Source: Branchinecta lynchi (Eukaryota > Arthropoda > Branchiopoda > Anostraca > Branchinectidae). Taken from it: a stretch of DNA of 64,000 nt. The stretch is taken from contig JAKZAP010000011.1 of NCBI GenBank assembly GCA_023053575.1, positions 3,906,001-3,970,000 on the forward strand, read 5' to 3'. The notes below the pieces were generated by a model. That model worked only from the letters and a program-made list of their open reading frames with translations. It was not told the DNA's origin and made no database searches. The translations under genes and the position numbers were made by a program. This document shows positions 1-9,957 of the stretch, one piece after another. Each line of letters begins with the position of its first letter. The stretch's first letter is position 1.

Positions 1-162
1 AATCCTTTTAATTTTTAATCCGCAGTAATAATCCTATGTCGCAGTTAAATATAAATACATAGCGGTCAGGGATTCAGTGTGGTATTAAAATGTCCCGACA
101 CGCACCAATAGAGTAGCCGGGCATCTTCCACGAAGTTAGGATTTGTTTCAAAAGAAGTTAGT

Positions 163-695
163 AGTAGGTTAATTGACCAAGAAATCCAGGTTTGGTTAGC
201 TAGGATAAGAGATAGTGGATCCTTGAGTTTGTATACAGAGGCTAAAGAGATTTGGGGCGAAGAAATTTATTTTAAAGCGGGTCTAAAAAAAGAGGAAATG
301 AAACTAATTTTAAATCTGAGGGCAGATAACTTGCCACTTGGCGAAAGAAGAAAGTGTTAGGGAGAAATCTGGTCCTTACTTTTGTCCAATGTGCGGTGAT
401 GGAGATGAGGATCTAATTCATGTTATGTCTGGTTGTGATGAAATTGAGGATCTGAGGGAGGAAATTTTTAAGGGAGGGATTCATGGGAGGAAGTGGTTGT
501 TAAATATTATGCGGAGTAGGGATTTTCTTAGTATAAGAAACCTGGCGAGGTTCCTCAGATTGGCCAGTCTGCACAGGGAAAAGTGTTTGAGTGGGGTTTA
601 GTGTCGTAGTGTGACTGTTTATTTTGTATTTACATGTTGTTATTTATGTGTGTTTGTTATGGCCTTTGGGCTTTGAAGACAAATACATATCATAT
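163..695 (+). mobile_element. Non-LTR retrotransposon 3' end (copy 1): RT C-terminus and 3' UTR
   Basis: This is a degenerate C-terminal part of a LINE reverse transcriptase followed by its 3' UTR. One frame is open from about 160 to a TAG at 358-360 and contains LRADNLPLGERRKC. The reading then shifts by one to a frame ending at 601, which holds a cysteine/histidine motif (FCPMCGDGDEDLIHVMSGC, CxxC-x7-H-x4-C). That motif resembles the zinc-binding tail found after the RT domain in several non-LTR clades. After the stop, the 3' UTR ends in GTTATGGCCTTTGGGCTTTG and a CATAT-rich tail near 695. The region at 960-1690 is a second copy and 26345-26400 repeats the tail. The frameshift shows it is dead. 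The clade cannot be named without a database search. Confidence 0.7.
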
Positions 696-696
696 C

Positions 697-905
697 ATAG
701 AACGTTGGCGTCTCAGCTCTAACCAGCTTATAGGATCAAGCCACCCAAGTCTTTGGCATCGCCTGAAATGTTTCAAGAACGAAGAAAATTTGCGAAAGGC
801 CGACGTGGACCGGATCAAGGCAGGTTGTTCTCCTCGGCCAAAGAAATAATACTTGAAGACTAACCAGAGAATCGAAAGAATTGTCATTAGGTACTCAGTG
901 TCAGC
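697..905 (+). pseudogene. MULE-type (FLYWCH-associated) transposase C-terminal fragment
   Basis: The frame reads SHPSLWHRLKCFKNEENLRK, then a short gap, AGCSPRPKK, an in-frame stop at 847-849, then YLKTNQRIERIVIRYS. This order (HPS.W..I..LK.E..L, AG..P..KK, Y....RI..IV..Y) is what I remember from the C-terminal end of animal MULE transposases that carry FLYWCH fingers. Only this tail is present, with one stop codon, so it is a relic. It abuts the LINE tail on its left with no recognisable terminal repeat. A database search is needed to confirm the family. Confidence 0.55.
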
Positions 906-959
906 TAAGAGTTTCAGCTTTCTTTGACACTTGGATGAAATCAGATTCCTCTTATTGGT

Positions 960-1690
960 TGGTTGGAGGAAGTAAAGTATATTATTGAGATGAGGGCTGA
1001 TAGTTTACCACTTTGTGCAAGGAGAAAATATAGTGGTTAAGCAAAAGAGAGAATTGGTCCTTACTTCTGTCCTATGTGTGGTCATGAGGACGAAAGCGTA
1101 GTATATTTGATGTGTGATTGTGTCAAACTGAATGAATGGAGAAAGGAGGTATTTGGTGTGAGAGTATGAAGAATGGATGGTAAGGATGATGAAGGGTGAA
1201 TGTGTTGTTACTTTGAACAAACTTGGGACGTTACTTGAGGCTTGCGATGGAGCATAGAACGCGATATTTAGAAAAGGAGAAATGTGTTAATTCTATAAGT
1301 ATGTGGATTTATTTATAAGATTTTTGTTGCCATGGCCCATGGGCGTCCCGATGAAAAATTTTATCTCCAAATAGTACTATGAAGTAGTACGAAAAAGTTG
1401 CATGCAGTACTAACGATGCTACTACATGCTTCTACTTCAAGGCTACCGTGTTACTGCATACTACTATATGCTACTATGAGCAAGACTGGATGCTACTATG
1501 GAAAGGCAGGAGGCTACTGGATACTACTACATAAGATTGGACCAGTCTGAGGTACATTAAATGATAGTATTCTTACTATTACATAGTATTACATGCAAAG
1601 TGTTCGTACAACTACCATACTACTACGCAGGCTACAAATTTTTCATCGGGTTTTGGGGGTAATACATTATATTCTATTTTATTCTATTCT
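960..1690 (+). mobile_element. Non-LTR retrotransposon 3' end (copy 2), split by a MITE
   Basis: This is a second copy of the LINE fragment at 163-695. The frame reads EMRADSLPLCARRKYSG, a stop, then GPYFCPMCGHEDESVVYLMC, so the same CxxC..C tail is seen. The 3' UTR reaches CCATGGCCCATGGGCG at 1331-1346. It is interrupted by a 304-bp MITE at 1347-1650 and resumes as TTTTGGGGGTAATACATTAT with an ATTCT-pentamer tail ending near 1690. The uninterrupted tail at 26353-26400 supports this reading. Stops and frameshifts make it non-coding. Confidence 0.65.
1347..1650. mobile_element. MITE with CCCGATGAAAAA terminal inverted repeats (copy 1)
   Basis: The element begins CCCGATGAAAAATTT and ends AAATTTTTCATCGGG, an almost perfect inverted repeat. 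The interior is a low-complexity mixture of TACTAC, GCTACTA and CATGCTAC words with no ORF. It sits inside the tail of a LINE. A second copy at 58581-60086 is itself interrupted by an F1 element. No clear target-site duplication was seen, so the superfamily is unassigned. Confidence 0.75.
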
Positions 1691-2088
1691 ATCCCATACT
1701 GAACGTTTCTCGTCAGTAGGGATACACTTCGGACGGCCAAGAAAGTAGGCTGTTCCATTCTGCAAAAGTAACATGAGCAAAAAATAGTAAAAAAAAAAGT
1801 GCGGCTTTGTTTGGACTTTGTTTCGACTAGTAGATTGCAGGCTCATTTCTACAGGTACAGGGCCGAGAGGCCAAAATATCGCTAAAGAAATTTTTAGCTA
1901 ACAGTTCGAACACTAGATCAGGATTTCTCGGCCAGATTTTCTGCACTTCCATCAACTTGAAAAAATTTCACCTTTTCCATACGGAACAGATGATGGCGCC
2001 GAAAATCTGGGCAGAAATTCCAGACCGCGAGCACGCGATCCTGATCATCTCTTCAAGGCACAACTTATACATTCTGTGTCATTTGTAT

Positions 2089-2640
2089 GAGCTTGTTCCA
2101 CCCTACTTACTGTAGTTACTTCGCATGACGTCACGGATTCTAAGCTTTTTGGCGTCAAGGCTGGAACACATTTTTCTATTTTCAGCAAAATATCGTCCAC
2201 GGGCTACACATGACAATCACGTCACAGAGATTGTAGTTACCACGCTTCCTACACTGTCAAAAGTATTCCCGAGTAAGGATTAACGTTAACTGCAGTATTT
2301 GCTACTCGAATCAGAGATACTTTTTACAGTGTACGCTCCCGAGCGTCGTAAGCAAATAGTTACTACGTCAAGAAGCAGGCCCGTATCCAGGAATTTATTT
2401 CGGGGGGGGGTTTGCCTTTCGGGGGGGGGAGGAGTTTGCCTGCTGGTCGGACAAAAAAGTACAAAAAACACACAGATCAGAGGGAAAAGCAGAGGATTAT
2501 TTGTGTATGTTTCGGGGGGGGGGGGCAACCCCCTACCCCCCCCCCCCCTGGATACGGCCTTGTCAACCAGGTTGGAACGGTTAGCGTAGTAACTTTTCAC
2601 GAGGTTGGAACGAAAATAGTAACTAATAGTTATTTAATGC
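2089..2640. mobile_element. MITE of the GTTCCACC / GGTGGAAC family, copy 1 (with nested insertions)
   Basis: The left end reads GAGCTTGTTCCACCCTACTT, followed by TGTAGTTACTTCGCATGACG. The right part reads GGTTGGAACGGTTAGCGTAG and decays at about 2640. Related copies lie at 40196-40470 and 53055-53335; the last is intact with GAGCGTGTTCCACCCT and AGGGTGGAACACACTC ends. Copy 1 is interrupted near 2262-2330 by a CACTGT/ACAGTG MITE piece and at 2376-2562 by a hAT-type MITE. Confidence 0.65.
2376..2562. mobile_element. Short hAT-type MITE, CAGGCCCGTATCCAG ends
   Basis: The ends are CAGGCCCGTATCCAG and CTGGATACGGCCTTG, inverted relative to each other. The middle contains long G and C tracts. The flanking octamers TCAAGAAG and TCAACCAG match at six of eight positions, as expected for an old 8-bp duplication. 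The sister copy at 53450-53595 has a perfect 8-bp duplication. ORFs across it are artefacts of the G/C tracts. Confidence 0.65.
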
Positions 2641-2948
2641 TTCTACTATGTTATAGCTCTGTATGCCTATTTTATACGCCTGCCGGGGAAGGGGAGTATT
2701 TATCACTAAGTCCGAAAAATGCCAGTGAACCTCTGGAAGAACAAGAAACGTCACCCAAACGAACCCTCAAAACTTATTCTGTGTAAACCAATCAAAACAA
2801 CGTTGGTTGTCGTGACGTTTCTGGCTCTTCGCTGGGCGTGCGGCGATCCTTAATCTGCAAGAAGAGTTAATCCGCTTTCACATGGACGCGTAGAGCCTCA
2901 CACTAAGCTACGCAAACCCTGCATGTGTTTACACATGCTGAATCACAC

Positions 2949-3055
2949 CCCTCGGTAGCTCAAATGGTTAGAGTGCCTGCCTTGTAAGCAGAAGGTCGGG
3001 GGTTCAAATCCAGGCTGTGGAGCATTTTTGTCTTCCAGTTCACTACTTATACAAT
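2949..3055 (+). repeat. tRNA-Thr(TGT)-like SINE head
   Basis: A tRNA-like fold can be drawn: D-stem GCTC/GAGT, anticodon arm with loop CTTGTAA (TGT anticodon), and a T-loop TTCAAAT within a B-box-like GGTTCAAATCC. The T-stem and top acceptor pair are imperfect. The same head followed by the same GCATTTTTGTCTTCCA extension occurs at 6773 and, reversed, at 44153-44235. It is therefore a dispersed SINE rather than a working tRNA gene. Confidence 0.75.
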
Positions 3056-3236
3056 GTTTCTATCTCAGGGGCGTTTTTCCCCATGAAAAAATTATGTGTT
3101 TGGTTTTATTTGGTTTTAACCTTGAGACTCCGCCTTGTGGGTCCTGGTTTGTCTACGTGGCTCCGACAATGGAGTCCTAGACTTCTAAATTAAAATTCGA
3201 AAAAAATGATTCTGGTTTATTGGTCACGGTGCAACC

Positions 3237-3765
3237 CCCTCCCGACCGTTTGGATCATCAAAAGATACAACCAGGAAGAACTTTTTTATTCTCTTATACT
3301 ATTTTTTCCACAAAGAAAAAGGGTCCTTTTTTTTCGAAAATTATGGGTCTCCTTCCGCTGCCCGTATTATGGATTTATGTAAATTATTTACAAAGGGTCC
3401 TCTTTGGTTAGCCAGATCGGTCCCATTCCTGGGGTCCTGTTTTCGTTTATCAGAAGGGTCCCGTGGTAAGGGGTCTTTGGTCCCGTTTTCGGGAGGACCA
3501 CTCCCGACCGTTTGGATCATCAAAAGACACAACCAGGAAGAACTTTTTGTACTTTTATACTATTTTTTCCACAAAGAAAAAGGGTCCTTTTTTCAAAAAT
3601 GATGGGTCTCTTTCCGCTGCCCGTATTATGGATTTATGTAAATCGTTTACAAAGGGTCCTCTTTGGTTAGCCAGATGGGTCCCATTCCTGGGGTCCTGTT
3701 TTCGGTTGTCAGAAAGGTCCGGTGGTAAGGGGTCTTTGATCCCGTTTTCGGGAGGACCTATCACA
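3237..3765. repeat. Tandem duplication, 262-bp unit (two copies)
   Basis: CCCGACCGTTTGGATCATC recurs at 3241 and 3503, and the sequence matches along the whole unit. Each unit is rich in AAAGGGTCC and GGGTCCCATTCCTGGGGTCC words. Short ORFs read on both strands in each unit are by-products of the duplication. No relative of this unit was seen elsewhere in the window. Confidence 0.85.
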
Positions 3766-4164
3766 GTGGTTCCGAAAACGGAATTGGGCTTGTCTTTATA
3801 CTATACGTGAAGGAGGGAGTAAGTCCAGATTAGTAAGTCTAGTGCAGCAGCAATCCCTGGGAAGAACGTTCCGTACTCGACTGTTCAGTTCAGTTTATTT
3901 TTCACGACCAAAATACATTTAACTATGATGCCAGTACCCGCCCCAAGAAAGGTACAAAAAAGCACTTGCAATTGGGCGGGTACATACAACTCATTTCCTA
4001 ACTAATAATTAACTAGAAACAAAACATAACAGAAAAGAGTACTAAAATAAGAAATAATAACCAATCTCTCACCAACCCATTTAATAATAATAATGAGAAA
4101 AAAGAAAATAATAAGAAAATAGGAAAAGTAGGAAAAAAAGAGAGAAAAAAAGAAAAAAACTATG

Positions 4165-4290
4165 AACCTTGGCCTAACAAGTACTTTTTCAATTTATTTT
4201 TAAATAGCACCAGGTGCTTAGCCGCCCGAATGCTCTCCGGAACCGAGTTCCACACATTAGGCCCTGAAAATCTAGTAGGGAAGATTAAAT
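4165..4290 (-). pseudogene. LINE reverse transcriptase C-terminal end
   Basis: The minus strand reads FSGPNVWNSVPESIRAAKHL then FKNKLKKYLLGQG and stops at about 4160. The pattern SGP..WNS.P..IR......FK..LK.YL is the standard extreme C-terminus of CR1/L2/Jockey-like reverse transcriptases. Only about 40 residues remain. Downstream (3890-4160) is an A-rich stretch that could be its 3' UTR. Confidence 0.65.
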
Positions 4291-4699
4291 ACAGAAGATT
4301 AAATACGGAAGATAAAATTTGTTTTTGGGCAGATATATAAGTTGAAAGGCAGTCGCTTAAACATAAGCACAGGAAAATTTGTTCACAGCGCATCGGAAAC
4401 CTAAATCTGGAGTAGCAGTCCTTTCACAAAATGAACTTGTTCCTATATTGTACGCACAAAAAGCTTCTAGGTTCAATACCGGCTTAAACCCATCTCGACG
4501 ACTGTTTTCTATATTACCTATTCGGTCTTTATGTGGTGAGCTATCGAATGATATGTTACTCGTCCCAAAAATAAATTAAAATTGACAACCACCCACCCTA
4601 TTTATCAAGGTATAAAATCCCAAATTTTGTAACTTTGAAGGGAACCACCCCGGATTAAATCCACAATTTTCGAACCAAACCATCCACCCCCACCCGGCT

Positions 4700-5395
4700 A
4701 GATGTCAAAGATTTTAATACCTGTGCCTCCTGGTCATATCTATTTTGATGAAGCAGATCGAAACTTCCCGCCTACTTCTGCCAATTTTCCGGTTTCGGCG
4801 GAACTCCGGAACTACTTGTCCGGCGAAAAAGTAAAGCTCAAAAACAAATTCAGCATGTCTCCTTACCCCTACATCCAATCTCTAATCAACTTCAGATTAA
4901 ACTTTTACTTTTAACAAATTTTCCGGTTTCAGCCGGATTCCGAGCGATCTATACGTCCGGAGAGAAAATAATTTTCAGATGCGAATTCAGCATGTCTACT
5001 TACCCGCAAATCGAACATCTTATCAAATTTAAATAAAACTTTAACTTTAAACAAATTTTCCGGTTTTCGCAGGATTCCGGGTGAACTATTTGTCCGGCGA
5101 GAAAATAAATTTCATATTCGGATTCAGCATGTTGTCTTACCCACAACTCGACTATTTAATTAGCTTTTAAAAAATATTTGTTTTCCCTTAATTTGAAACC
5201 CCTCCCCCACCCTCAAATATAGAGCTACATAGCCCATCTTCGAACTTGACCTGTACTTTGACCTAAAGAGTCTTCATGCCAAGTTTGATCAAAATATCTC
5301 AATCCCTTCGAGAGTTATCGTGCTAACAGACGGACGGACAGACGGACAACTTTTGTGATGTCATAGGTATGCCTCCACTTTTGGGATCCCAAAAA
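4700..5395 (+). mobile_element. F1 tandem-repeat transposon, copy A (left-truncated)
   Basis: The right end is the family-typical GACGGACGGACAGACGGAC run followed by TTTTGGGATCCCAAAAA. The interior has degenerate units with CCGGTTT..GCCGGATTCCGG and ACTTGTCCGGCGAGAAAAT words. The left terminus (CAAGACCAAAGG..GGGATCCC) is missing. No ORF supports coding. Confidence 0.75.
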
Positions 5396-5883
5396 GGACA
5401 AAATTCCATAATGAGTCGGAATAATTGGGTGTATCCGAATATCAGATTTAAAAATAAGCTGCCTTTTCAGTTAATGTTTAAGCCTCTTAACCCCAGTCTC
5501 ATTTTCACGAAGTCGCAAGGAAGTTCTGTATTGGTCATCCTGCTACAACCTTCTTCCCTAATTGCCCTATCCATCCTTTCTCGCGAAGCTTTTGGTTCCG
5601 CGCGAAGTGTCCGATCAATCTTCATGATATTTGACGGATTCTTTCTTGTAGCATTATCAACTCCTTTCGGCACCTTATACTCTTAATGACTAAAGCACTT
5701 TCACATTGACACGTCGTTGGGATGCGTCGCGTATGCGTTTATCTTGCGTTGCGTACAGGTTGTTGCGTATCTTTCACACCTGCGCGAGAACATGTCTAGC
5801 TGTATGCTTGTTTACGTTTTCCCTGTTCGGTTTCTTGTGCCAAATTTTCATTTCTTTCATAATTTTTAATCGTCATTAGTAGG

Positions 5884-6660
5884 TTTTTGGGATCCCAAAA
5901 CATATAGAGGCTATGCCATCGCAAGAGTTGTCTGTCTGTCTGTGAGCACGATAACTCTCGAAGGGAATGAGATATTTTGATGAAACTTGGTGCAAGGATC
6001 CTTTGGGACAAGGAAAAGGTCGAGCTCGTAGATCGCTCTGTAGCCCGACATTTAGGGGTGGGGAGGGGTTCAAATTAAGGGACAAACAAAATATTTTTAA
6101 ACAGCCAATGGGATAGTAGATTCAGGGGTAAGAAGACATTCTCAACACGAATTTGAAACCTATTTTCTCGCCGGACAAGTAGCCGACAAAACCGGAAGTT
6201 TGTTAAAAGTAAAAGTTTTATTTGAAGTTGATTAGATGTTCGATTTAGGTAAGAAGGCATGCTGAACTGAACGCTTATGTTAAAATCATTTTCGACGCGT
6301 ACAAGTAGTTCGCCCGGAATCCGGACCAAAACGGAAAAAATTTTGAAAGCAAAAGTTGTATTTGTAGTTGATTAGATGTCCGATTTAGGGGTAAGAAGAT
6401 ATGCTGAATCCGTATATCACAATCATTTTTTTTATCCGGACAAAGCTCGTGAGGAATCCGGATAAAACAGGAAAAAATTTACAAATTAAATCTTTAGATT
6501 AAGTGAATTAGATGTTATGGGCAAGGAGATACGCAGAGTTCGTTTTTTAGCAGGACAAGAAGTTCCGGAATTCGGCCGAAACCGGGAAATTGGCGGAAGT
6601 AAGGCAGGAAGTTTCCGTCAAAACAGATATATACACACATTCATCTGCATTCGGGATTTG
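5884..6660 (-). mobile_element. F1 tandem-repeat transposon, copy B (minus, truncated)
   Basis: It starts TTTTTGGGATCCCAAAACAT and runs through the conserved ACTCTCGAAGGGAATGAGAT and GATGAAACTTGGTGCAAGGA segment. At least three internal units (...CGCCCGGAATCCGG...) follow. The CCTTTGGTCTTG end is absent and homology fades near 6660. Confidence 0.75.
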
Positions 6661-6772
6661 TCTTGAATTATTGTCCATGAATTTGTCATCGGGCGGGATC
6701 ACTGTTCCTATGGTCGGCTTCTACCAGACTATTGTAGTGGTTTCCGAACTCCGTTCACAAGCCCCTCGGTAG

Positions 6773-7290
6773 CTCAAATCATTAGAGTGCCTGCCTTGTA
6801 AACAGAAGATCCTGGGTTCAAATCCCGGCCGAGGAGCATTTTTGTCTTCCAGATTCAGATTTTTCAGATTCAGATTCAGATATCTTTTACTTCACCAAAG
6901 AAACACAACTACATTATACAAAAAACTCAACAACCACATAAAAGACAAAAATCCTGTGGGTGGCTGTATCTTCTAACCACATTTTAACTTAAAATTGTTC
7001 AGTAAATAATAACTGAAAAACTAGTCTAATATTTTTTCAAAAAAAAGAAAAAAAGAGGCAAAGAAAGAGATTAAAAAAAAGAAAAGAAAAAAAAATGATT
7101 CCCTCGTCACAACCTACCCACAGCTCCCCCCATCTCACCTCCCCCCACCCCACCTCCTCACTCCCCGCCTCCCTACACCCCTTCTAAAACGATCACCCAC
7201 TACTTATACAATCGTGTATAAAAAAAAACTGTGTATGGCCTATTCGAGGCTAAATAAAAACAATTCTATTCTATTCTATGTCAGTGTCCC
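6773..7290 (+). repeat. tRNA-Thr-like SINE with LINE-like tail, interrupted near its middle
   Basis: The head at 6773-6837 folds better than that of the 2949 copy: T-stem CTGGG/CCCGG and acceptor CCTCGG/CCGAGG pair, with anticodon TGT. After GCATTTTTGTCTTCCA the SINE is interrupted from about 6857 to 7190 by a segment starting with GATTCAGATTTTTCAGATTC. It resumes at CTACTTATACAA. It ends TATGGCCTATTCGAGGCTAA and an ATTCT tail, similar to the LINE tails at 1320-1690 and 26353-26400. Confidence 0.7.
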
Positions 7291-7713
7291 CACAATGAAA
7301 TAATTTCGCACGCGAAATCTTATGTGACAAACTAGCTTCAAAAAAACCTCGCACTACATGGTGTTACTGCTCAGATGTTCTAAGATGGTTCACCACTTTA
7401 CAACTAAGCTATGCTTACAGAAAAGTACAGACGACTCTGGCTGTTGTTGGCCTCTTCCCATGTCACTAGCCTTGGATGAAAATCTTGGCAAAATTGGCAT
7501 ATAACCGGTCTCCGGACGAATAAGCTCCTTGGAAACAATGGCTGGCGCATGATGCGCCACGTAAAAGTGATTTAAAGAGAACAAACGTGGCAAGCGTGAT
7601 AAAAGCGCCCGCATGCGAAAATAAGATCATGCGCTCTGGGGAGACCTGCATTTGATGCTTTAAAATTTCCGAGCGAAAGAGGAAATTCGTATCTGACTGC
7701 GAAAGTTACACTG

Positions 7714-7883
7714 CACTGTAAAAAGTTTCTCGGAGTAAGGATTAAAATTAACTGCAATATTTGCTACTGGGATTAATTTTATCTCTACTGATATAAGATT
7801 AATCCGAATTAGAGGTAAGATTTATCTTTTTAGAGACAAGATTAATCCCAGTAGCAAATAATGCAAGATTTTTTTTTACTGTG
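7714..7883. mobile_element. CACTGTAAAAA MITE, copy 1
   Basis: It begins CACTGTAAAAAGTTTCTC and ends TTTTTTTTACTGTG. The interior has ATCTTATCTCTA / TAATCCCAGTAGCAAAT words in inverted arrangement. A copy at 29961-30120 has exact CACTG/CAGTG ends next to TA dinucleotides. Confidence 0.7.
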
Positions 7884-8049
7884 TGTAAACCCTAAAGGCA
7901 TCTGCCTTTAGGGGTATCCCGCGGCTAGTGTTTCAGAGACAAACCAAGCGAAGCAAGCTTTTCGAACTCGAGACACACCCGTCACAGACACCTTAACCAC
8001 CCAGGCATGGGTGAACCATTCGACCCTTAATTAATTTTCAAATACTCAC

Positions 8050-8278
8050 CCGGTACTAGTCCTTTCGCCGAATAGGAGTGTCCATTCAGGGGGAAAATAC
8101 CTCCAATCTCAATCTGCGGCTTTTCCTTTCCCAGTTCAGGAACCCATTGAGTGAGAATGTCATCACTTTCTTTCAGCCAATTACAGGCGACTTCTTCTAG
8201 AGACAAGTTCCCTCGGGCGTTGTAACGGTGCAACAGATTGGAATAGTCTGATTGTCGGAAGTAAACGTTTTGGGTCAC
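8050..8278 (-). CDS. Exon d: linker and start of ANF-receptor-like domain of a class C GPCR-like receptor
   Basis: Read on the minus strand, the exon follows a TTTTGCAG acceptor and ends at a GTGAGT donor. Its 229 nt start in phase 0, exactly as exon c (30927-31240) ends. The residues begin VTQNVYFRQSDYSNLLHRYN, continue with LSLEEVACNWLKESDD and TQWVPELG, then IEIGGIFPLNGHSYSAKGLV. The last motif (I.IGG.FPL.G) is the first beta-strand of ANF-receptor / GABA-B ligand-binding domains. The ACxWL...W..W.P linker before it is what I remember between an OpuAC-like domain and the ANF domain in invertebrate receptors. The exon ends in phase 1. No continuing exon was found down to position 1. An in-frame ATG in the preceding intron is not the start. 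The exon call is strong; the product name rests on motif memory. Confidence 0.8.
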
Positions 8279-8308
8279 CTGCAAAACCGAAGGTGACATA
8301 TAAACAGT

Positions 8309-8375
8309 AAGTAAGTAAGTAAGTAAGTAATTTATTTATAACCCGCCGTTTTCAGAAAGCGGAGTAAGTTGGGGC
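8309..8375 (-). repeat. LINE 3' tail with GTAA microsatellite
   Basis: GTAAGTAAGTAAGTAAGTAA is followed by TTTATTTATAACCCGCCG and GCGGAGTAAG. The same ATTTATTTATAACCCG..CGGAGTA signature marks the 3' end of the minus-strand LINE at 37560-38782, so this is a severely 5'-truncated insertion of that kind. Confidence 0.6.
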
Positions 8376-8498
8376 AGTGTTGCCGGATACAACACATTTG
8401 GGCCATTTGGGCGATTCTTCGAGGTGGCTGCGCTTCGAATTTTTCAGGTGTGCGCATTGCGCCATTTTAGCGCATTTCCGTAAATTTTGGCGAAACTG

Positions 8499-8850
8499 CA
8501 CTGTCAGAAGTTTCATGACAGATGACCCTAGGATGCGCGGTTTCAACAGATAATGCGTAACACTTCGTATGTTATCTGTTGTGTTTCAAAATGTTACGCA
8601 TAATAAGCGTTACCATCAGGAAGAACCGAAAAACCGCCAAAAAGTATCTGCTGCGTTTTCCGACATCATGTCGATAAAGAATAAAGTCAGTAAATGCTTG
8701 TTTGGCTCTTCCTAACGAAGCTTGTTATGCATAACATTTCATGCCTAGCGTTTTCAAACACAACAGATAACATCCGAAGTTTCGTATGTTACGCATTATA
8801 TGTTGAAACCTTGCAGCCTCGTGTTATCTGTCATGAAACTTTTGACAGTG
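8499..8850. mobile_element. F4 MITE, CACTGTCAGAAG family, intact copy
   Basis: The ends are CACTGTCAGAAGTTTCAT and ATGAAACTTTTGACAGTG. The long inverted arms contain GATGCGCGGTTTCAACAGAT and TAACAGATAACA-type words. The centre includes CATCAGGAAGAACCGAAAAA and TTTTCCGACATCATG. It is the reference copy for 17150-18551, 29212-29758, 45155-45500 and fragments near 58310. Confidence 0.85.
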
Positions 8851-8896
8851 TGGGCGCTTTTGCTATCCACATATCTTAAAAGTAAAAACCAGATAT

Positions 8897-9055
8897 AATA
8901 ATAATAATAATTTCTTTTTATCCCACAAATCGTACAAGACGAAAACAGTAGAGTACAAAAGGAAATATGAAGACATAATTAGGGAAAACACAACACATCC
9001 ACACAGAATCTACTTAAGAGTCAAACAGACGAATAAGCACAGGAGAGGGCGACAG
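8897..9055 (-). repeat. LINE 3' tail with ATA microsatellite
   Basis: An ATAATAATAATAATAAT run leads into TTCTTTTTATCCCACAAATC and AGTAGAGTACAAAAGG. This is similar in layout to other minus-strand LINE 3' ends here (29258, 37560, 43190, 60310). No coding part survives. Confidence 0.5.
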
Positions 9056-9329
9056 ACGCGTGTACGCCGTTTCGGACAGTTTTCTTTGGAGAACAGACAT
9101 TTTCTCCGTGATATCCGGTAGCGAGTTCTTATTAATAATTTTAGAATTTGTTTGCCAAGTTAAGGATTTGCATATACCACTTATTCATTTTATATTTAGA
9201 GCTCGAGGGTTGTGGGGATGCCAAATCCTTATAAAACGTCAGAAAATTTCATTCAAGAACACCGCGTAATGGTTATGCGGGTTCAGAATGCGATGTCTCT
9301 CTCCGCTTATTTATTTATTTATTTTTCAT

Positions 9330-9440
9330 TTTACCCCTAAACCGAACACTTAATCAACTTCAAATGAAACTCCCACCCCCAACCAGCCCTCCGGCCCCGG
9401 CCGGACCCCGGACGAATCACCCGCCCGACGAGAAAACGCT
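9330..9440 (+). repeat. F1 fragment
   Basis: TTTACCCCTAAACCGAACAC, TTAATCAACTTCAAATGAAA and CCGGACGAATCACCCGCCCG match one internal unit of the F1 family at moderate identity. A TTTATTTATTTATTTA stretch precedes it. Confidence 0.5.
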
Positions 9441-9496
9441 TTATTTATTCTTCAAGAGCATTAATCCAACTTAAGCTGACAGAGAACGATGACTAG

Positions 9497-9957
9497 AGGA
9501 GGGTTTTCGCGAGATCTGACGAGCGAAGCGCATCGCGAAAACCGTTGGAAAAATCGCGAAAAACTTTCTACTTTCCCGCTGGAGTGATCGTGAAAACACA
9601 TGGAAAGCTGACAGCGCCGGGAAAATGTTAAATTACAAACTATTTCTAATAATATGGTTCACTTAACGGTTCTTTGATTCTCATATATTCCATCGAAGCC
9701 ACCCTAATAACGCTTGCCGTTTTTCTTTATTTATTAGTTATACTTGCACTGTTTTTCCCACACCTTTGAAATTCCCGCCAAAACATTCAACTTTCCACGC
9801 AGCTTTCCACTATCCTCGTGGAATCATTTTCCGGGAAAGCTGCTTCGTTTTCGGAAGCGCGAAAACCGGGTTGGAAAGTTCGGCTACTTTCCGAAGTAGC
9901 GCGAAAACCATTGGAAAGTGATTCCGACTTTGCTTTCCAGCTCGCGAAAACCATCCT
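9497..9957. mobile_element. Foldback/MITE with GGTTTTCGCGAG ends
   Basis: The left end is GAGGAGGGTTTTCGCGAG and the right end CTCGCGAAAACCATCCTT. Inside, GCGAAAACC and GGAAAGT words recur in both orientations, so the arms fold onto each other. There is no ORF and no second copy in the window. Confidence 0.7.

Noticed and set aside
2286..2786. Overlapping ORFs of 96-124 codons on both strands
   Set aside because: They cross long G and C runs inside nested MITEs; composition explains them.
2949..3024. Functional tRNA-Thr (TGT) gene
   Set aside because: T-stem and acceptor mispairs, and the same downstream extension at other copies, mark it as a SINE.
5467..5673. 68-codon minus-strand ORF resembling a pipsqueak-type HTH of a pogo-like transposase
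   Set aside because: Only a vague RTLRAEP..SRE.MD.AI pattern; the second helix does not match, so the similarity may be chance.
8027..8299. Exon d as a stand-alone 90-codon gene starting at the upstream ATG
   Set aside because: The ATG lies in intron sequence before a good TTTTGCAG acceptor, and the frame past the GTGAGT donor ends quickly; phase agreement with exon c favours an internal exon.
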